DNA of 64,000 nt from Bradyrhizobium sp. URHD0069 (lineage in GTDB: Bacteria; Pseudomonadota; Alphaproteobacteria; Rhizobiales; Xanthobacteraceae): the NCBI RefSeq assembly GCF_000701345.1, contig NZ_JNIJ01000037.1:1-64000 (forward strand), given 5' to 3'. The position numbers and the translations under genes are program-made. A model generated the notes under the pieces. That model did no database searches, was not told the DNA's origin, and saw only the letters and a list, made by a program, of their open reading frames with translations. Below, piece by piece: positions 61,090 through 64,000 of this stretch. Each line of letters opens with the position of its first letter. Positions within the stretch are counted from its first letter, which is position 1.

Positions 61090-61581
61090 ATGGAAGCCGT
61101 AGAGGTTGGTGCAATGCGAAAGACGATGCTGGCTGTCGCGAGCCATGCGACGCGGGTCAGTTCGGGACAGGCGCTATCGGAGGCGCACGCGATTTCCAGC
61201 CTTGCTGCCCTCGCTCAACCGACCCGTCTTGCGATTTTCCGGCTTCTGATCAAACACGAGCCCGTAGGTATTACAGCTGGCGTGATCGCAGAGACGATCG
61301 GTGCGCCGCACAACACTCTGTCGACTCATCTCGCCATTTTGGTCCGAGCCGGACTATCGCGCAGCTCTCGCGAGGGGCGAACCATTATCTACCGCGCGGA
61401 CGTCGAGGGCATGCGGACGTTGATTTCTTTTCTCGTCGACGATTGTTGTGATGGACACCCTGAACTTTGCAACCTGCTGGGACTATCAACAGGCGCCAGC
61501 TCCGGTTGCGGCTCAACTCCGAAGAAAGCCAGGCTCAAGAGCCAACTGAAACCAAAGGCGCGCACTAAGAGAGTCTTCTAA
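61090..61581 (+). CDS. arsR: ArsR-family arsenic-responsive repressor 2
   Basis: The 163-residue product is longer than ArsR1 at both ends. The winged helix is SSLAALAQPTRLAIFRLLIK, then TAGVIAETIGAPHNTLSTHL. The metalloid site Cys119-Cys120...Cys127 (DDCCDGHPELC) matches that of ArsR1. A lysine/arginine-rich tail (KKARLKSQLKPKARTKRVF) with an extra Cys140 follows. ATG 61090 follows AAAGAGGAAG. It is divergent from aioBA, so it is the best local candidate to control arsenite oxidase, unlike the AioXSR two-component control known in other bacteria. Confidence 0.88.
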   Translation: MEAVEVGAMRKTMLAVASHATRVSSGQALSEAHAISSLAALAQPTRLAIFRLLIKHEPVGITAGVIAETIGAPHNTLSTHLAILVRAGLSRSSREGRTIIYRADVEGMRTLISFLVDDCCDGHPELCNLLGLSTGASSGCGSTPKKARLKSQLKPKARTKRVF

Positions 61582-61728
61582 CGCCTGTCCCGCTCCCACC
61601 GCGCGCCGCCGTTAGCTTGGATGCCACATGGTCTCAGGCACGTGTCGGGACTTGAACCGCCTGGATGAGGCTTGCATTATCTGTGGAGGGGGGCCGTTTC
61701 CAGAGCACCCTCGTTTGGGAGGATACAG

Positions 61729-62682
61729 ATGAGAGCATTCACCTTGGGTGCGGCGATCACGCTTGCGCTTTCCGGCGCCGCCTACGCGCAAGCACCAACC
61801 TGGACCGTTCCGGCGGAAAGCCAGCGCTGTCCGTCGAAGTGGGGCGCAACCGACGAGCGCGGTTCGGCCAATCACCAGAAGCCCGCGGCCGTGATGAACG
61901 CCGCGAAGCTGATCAAGGCCGGCGAGGTGATCGAGCTCGCGCACGTGCTCGGTCCCAGCATGCCGTTCTTCGGGACGCGGCGCTTCGACGTGCACACCAA
62001 GCGCACGTTCATGAACGAGTTCTCGAACATGCGCGGATCGAACGAAGAGATCGTCATCACCGAGCTCGGTCAGGTCGGCACGCAGTTCGACGGCTTTGCG
62101 CACCAGACCCATCTCAACAGCTGGTACAATTGCCAGCAGGTGGCCGAAAACACCGATCGCACCGGCTTCAAGAAGTTCGGCATCCACAATGTGGGCGCGC
62201 TGTTCACGCGCGGCGTCCTGATCGACGTGGCCGGCTTCAAGGGCGTCGAGATGCTCGGCGACAATTATGAAATCACCGTGGATGATCTTGAGGGCGCCCT
62301 GAAGAAGCAAAACCTGACGCTGCAGGCCGGCGACGCAGTGATCATCCACACCGGCTGGGGCAAGCTCTACGCCAAGGACAACGCGCGTTACGTGAAATCC
62401 TGCCCGGGCATCGGCGTGCCGGCTGCGCTCTGGCTTGCCGCAAAGGATCCGATGCTGCTCGGCGCCGACAACTGGCCGGTCGAGGTTTCGCCCAACCCCG
62501 ACAAGCAATTGTCGCTTCCGGTGCACCAGGTCGCGCTCGTGGTGAACGGCATCCACCTGCTGGAGAACCTCAAGCTCGACGAGCTCGCGCAAAAGGGCAT
62601 CAGCGAATTCGCCTTCGTGATGCAGCCGCTCAAGATTCAGGGCGGCTCAGGCTCCACGGTGTCGCCGATCGCGGTGAGGTAG
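61729..62682 (+). CDS. Exported cyclase-family (kynurenine formamidase-like) hydrolase, copy 2
   Basis: The product has 317 residues with signal peptide MRAFTLGAAITLALSGAAYA. Motifs parallel those of copy 1 at 4799-5734: QVGTQFDGFAHQTHLN (metal-ligand region), AVIIHTGWGKLYAKDNARY, LGADNWPVEV and LPVHQVALVVNG. The two proteins share domain order and end in nearly the same way (INPVAIR, SPIAVR), so they are paralogues that diverged before coming to their present positions. The start follows GGGAGGATACAG. It sits downstream of arsR2, but no functional tie to arsenic is evident. Confidence 0.85.
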   Translation: MRAFTLGAAITLALSGAAYAQAPTWTVPAESQRCPSKWGATDERGSANHQKPAAVMNAAKLIKAGEVIELAHVLGPSMPFFGTRRFDVHTKRTFMNEFSNMRGSNEEIVITELGQVGTQFDGFAHQTHLNSWYNCQQVAENTDRTGFKKFGIHNVGALFTRGVLIDVAGFKGVEMLGDNYEITVDDLEGALKKQNLTLQAGDAVIIHTGWGKLYAKDNARYVKSCPGIGVPAALWLAAKDPMLLGADNWPVEVSPNPDKQLSLPVHQVALVVNGIHLLENLKLDELAQKGISEFAFVMQPLKIQGGSGSTVSPIAVR

Positions 62683-62732
62683 CGGCGGTTCTTCGATTTC
62701 TAGTATCGCAAACCGCGATTACGCCGAGCGCA

Positions 62733-62770
62733 GTGTGACGTCTGCTCTGGAAGTAGAGCGGACGTCGCAC
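62733..62770 (+). terminator. 16-bp hairpin downstream of cyclase copy 2
   Basis: GTGTGACGTCTGCTCT and AGAGCGGACGTCGCAC form a 16-bp stem with a GGAAGT loop. The two departures from symmetry are G-U pairs on the plus-strand RNA, so the fold is fully paired only in that strand's transcript. No T-run follows. It may stabilise or end the cyclase mRNA. Confidence 0.45.
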
Positions 62771-62818
62771 GATCGTTGCGCGTGTCCGTTCTTGGGCACC
62801 TTTGAGACATGCTGACGC

Positions 62819-62991
62819 TGGACGATCTCACTCAGTTGGGCACGATCGGACACGACAACGAAGTCGACCGCCAGGCCGTCGGCGGGCCGGGCCTCGGCCG
62901 GCCCGACGATCGACACCAGCGTTCCTCCGGCTCGAATCAGGCCTGCGGGCCGCTTCCCGATGTCGCCGCCGATGACATCGAAAACCAGATC
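62819..62991 (-). pseudogene. Duplicated fragment of the quinone-oxidoreductase gene
   Basis: These 173 bases match 63463-63635 with about nine mismatches and no gaps by eye. On the minus strand they encode the segment around GGTLVSIVGPAEARPADGLA of the oxidoreductase, then end in unrelated sequence on both sides. The fragment has no start and no catalytic completeness. The offset between copies is 644 bases. Confidence 0.8.
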
Positions 62992-63011
62992 TTGGCAACG
63001 CCCTTCAGTAC

Positions 63012-63230
63012 TTATTTCTTGTTTATTGTTCGGTCGAGAAACTCATGCATCAACGACCCAATCCGATCCACTTCTTCTTCCAACGCGAAATGGCCCGTAT
63101 CGAGAAGATGGAGCTCTGCGCTGGGAATATCTCTTTTAAAGAGTTCAGCACCCTCCACCGTGAAGATTCCATCGTTTTTGCCCCACGTGATCAGCGTAGG
63201 GGGCTGATGTTTACGGAACGGTCGGTGTAA
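63012..63230 (-). pseudogene. C-terminal fragment of an alpha/beta hydrolase
   Basis: The minus-strand frame reads FRKHQPPTLITWGKNDGIFT, then LHLLDTGHFALEEEVDRIG and MHEFLDRTINKK before TAA. The GKNDGIF aspartate and the DTGHFALEE histidine are the acid and base of the catalytic triad. The N-terminal two thirds, including the nucleophile serine, is missing; a 13-codon frame (MPPKAKSVTPTVP) overlaps its upstream end in another frame. It lies between the duplicated fragment and the full oxidoreductase gene. Confidence 0.7.
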
Positions 63231-63338
63231 CAGATTTGGCTTTGGGCGGCATAAGTGTGTCCTTTATCTAATGCCGGGACGCGGCCGGCCGATCTGGACA
63301 GCGCCGGCCGGCCGCGTGCATCGATAGACGCGTGTCGT

Positions 63339-64000
63339 TCACGGACGAACGCGGATGACTGTCTTCCCGTTGCGTCGCTCGGTCGGGTTGAAGGCGGCGA
63401 CAGCGTCGTCGAGGGTTGAGACGATGCCGATGTTCGTCCGCAGTCGTCCGTCCCGCACCCGTTGGACGATCTCACTCAGTTGGGCACGATCGGACTCGAC
63501 AACGAAGTCGACCGCCAGGCCGTCGGCGGGCCGCGCCTCGGCCGGCCCGACGATGGACACCAGTGTTCCTCCGACTCGAATCAGGCCTGCGGACCGCTTC
63601 TGGATGTCGCCGCCGATGACATCGAACACCAGATCGACGCCGCCGACGTCTTCCAGCGCGTCGTTGTCGAGGTCGACGAACTCCTGTGCGCCGAAGTCGA
63701 GCGCCTTCTGACGGTCGGCAGCGCGTCCGGTGCCGATGATGTAGGCGCCGGCCTCTCGTGCGAGTTGCGTCACCATCGACCCGACTGCGCCGGCCGCGCC
63801 GTGCACGAGGACGCTCTGCCCCGCCTGAAGGCGGCCGTGCTCGAACAGTCCCTGCCACGCAGTCAGGCCCGAGATCGGCAGGCTCGCGCCCACCGTGAAG
63901 TCGACGTCGCCCGGCAGCGGCGCGAGATTGCGTGCCTCGATCGCCACATACTCGGCCAGCGTGCCGTCGCGATGCCAGTCCGCGAGGCCGAACACCCGCT
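63339..64000 (-). CDS. Zinc-type quinone oxidoreductase / NADP-dependent alcohol dehydrogenase (5' end outside window)
   Basis: The visible 220 residues are the C-terminal part of a medium-chain dehydrogenase/reductase. VFGLADWHRDGTLAEYVAIE and PISGLTAWQGLFEHG end the catalytic domain. VLVHGAAGAVGSMVTQLARE is the nucleotide-binding loop (AxxGxxG type), and the C-terminus ends GKTVIRVRP. QOR-type members lack zinc and reduce quinones or enones. The gene runs off the right window edge. A 173-bp piece of it is duplicated downstream (62819-62991). Confidence 0.88.
   Translation of the reverse strand, partial: RVFGLADWHRDGTLAEYVAIEARNLAPLPGDVDFTVGASLPISGLTAWQGLFEHGRLQAGQSVLVHGAAGAVGSMVTQLAREAGAYIIGTGRAADRQKALDFGAQEFVDLDNDALEDVGGVDLVFDVIGGDIQKRSAGLIRVGGTLVSIVGPAEARPADGLAVDFVVESDRAQLSEIVQRVRDGRLRTNIGIVSTLDDAVAAFNPTERRNGKTVIRVRP

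Noticed and set aside
52209..62682. The metal/metalloid region as an integrative element bounded by direct repeats
   Set aside because: No integrase, tRNA or matching boundary repeat was seen on either side; only decayed sequence at 62700-63340 hints at a border.

Overview
The window looks like a chromosomal segment of a Bradyrhizobium-type alphaproteobacterium (Nitrobacteraceae). The evidence is the gene content and order (rpoZ, rel, pdxJ, acpS, lepB, rnc, era, recO, parC; gatC-gatA-gatB with two small conserved reading frames between them), a pair of Bradyrhizobium-style outer-membrane porins, a lysine-rich H1-like peptide, high G+C and several dispersed palindromic repeats of the kind common in that genus. 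No species is assigned.

Layout. 1-9150: an IS30-type transposase end, an AidB-like acyl-CoA dehydrogenase, a CPBP membrane protease, an AEC transporter, ruvX, an exported cyclase-family hydrolase, and a LysR regulator divergent from two nitronate-monooxygenase-like flavoproteins. 9200-13050: the gat operon for tRNA-dependent amidation. 13050-15500: a gene-poor stretch holding a 30-residue histone-like peptide and a small Sel1-like protein. 15500-22050: two porins about 93% identical, with duplicated leaders and terminators. They flank a decayed integration site: a large serine recombinase without its catalytic domain, a frameshifted tyrosine integrase, a tRNA-Ser(GCT), and the N-terminal end of another integrase. 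22290-30370: a periplasmic-binding-domain/cyclase fusion and the large NAD-glutamate dehydrogenase. 30490-47720: housekeeping genes (slt, dapA, smpB, udgB, rpoZ, rel, pdxJ, acpS, lepB, rnc, era, recO, parC), including an mscL reduced to its two ends.

47890-62700 is a metal and metalloid accessory region: a DUF1259 protein, chromate transport and resistance (chrA with a rhodanese-ChrB protein), a DmeF-like Co/Ni exporter, two coupled MFS transporters, an arsenic operon (arsR, thioredoxin-type arsC, aquaglyceroporin aqpS, a frameshifted glutaredoxin-type arsC, arsH), and arsenite oxidase aioBA divergent from a second arsR. The inferred arsenic scheme is that ArsC reduces arsenate, AqpS lets arsenite leave down its gradient, AioBA oxidises arsenite in the periplasm, and ArsH handles organoarsenicals. 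No Acr3 or ArsB pump, AioXSR regulator or cytochrome partner lies in the window. The right end (62700-64000) is a scar zone: a 173-bp duplicated piece of a quinone-oxidoreductase gene, the tail of an alpha/beta hydrolase, and the oxidoreductase itself running off the edge.

The most unusual items are the binding-protein/cyclase fusion, the two-ended mscL remnant, the frameshifted arsC, and the palindromes between aioBA and arsR. No CRISPR array, rRNA gene or wholly unknown multi-gene system was found.
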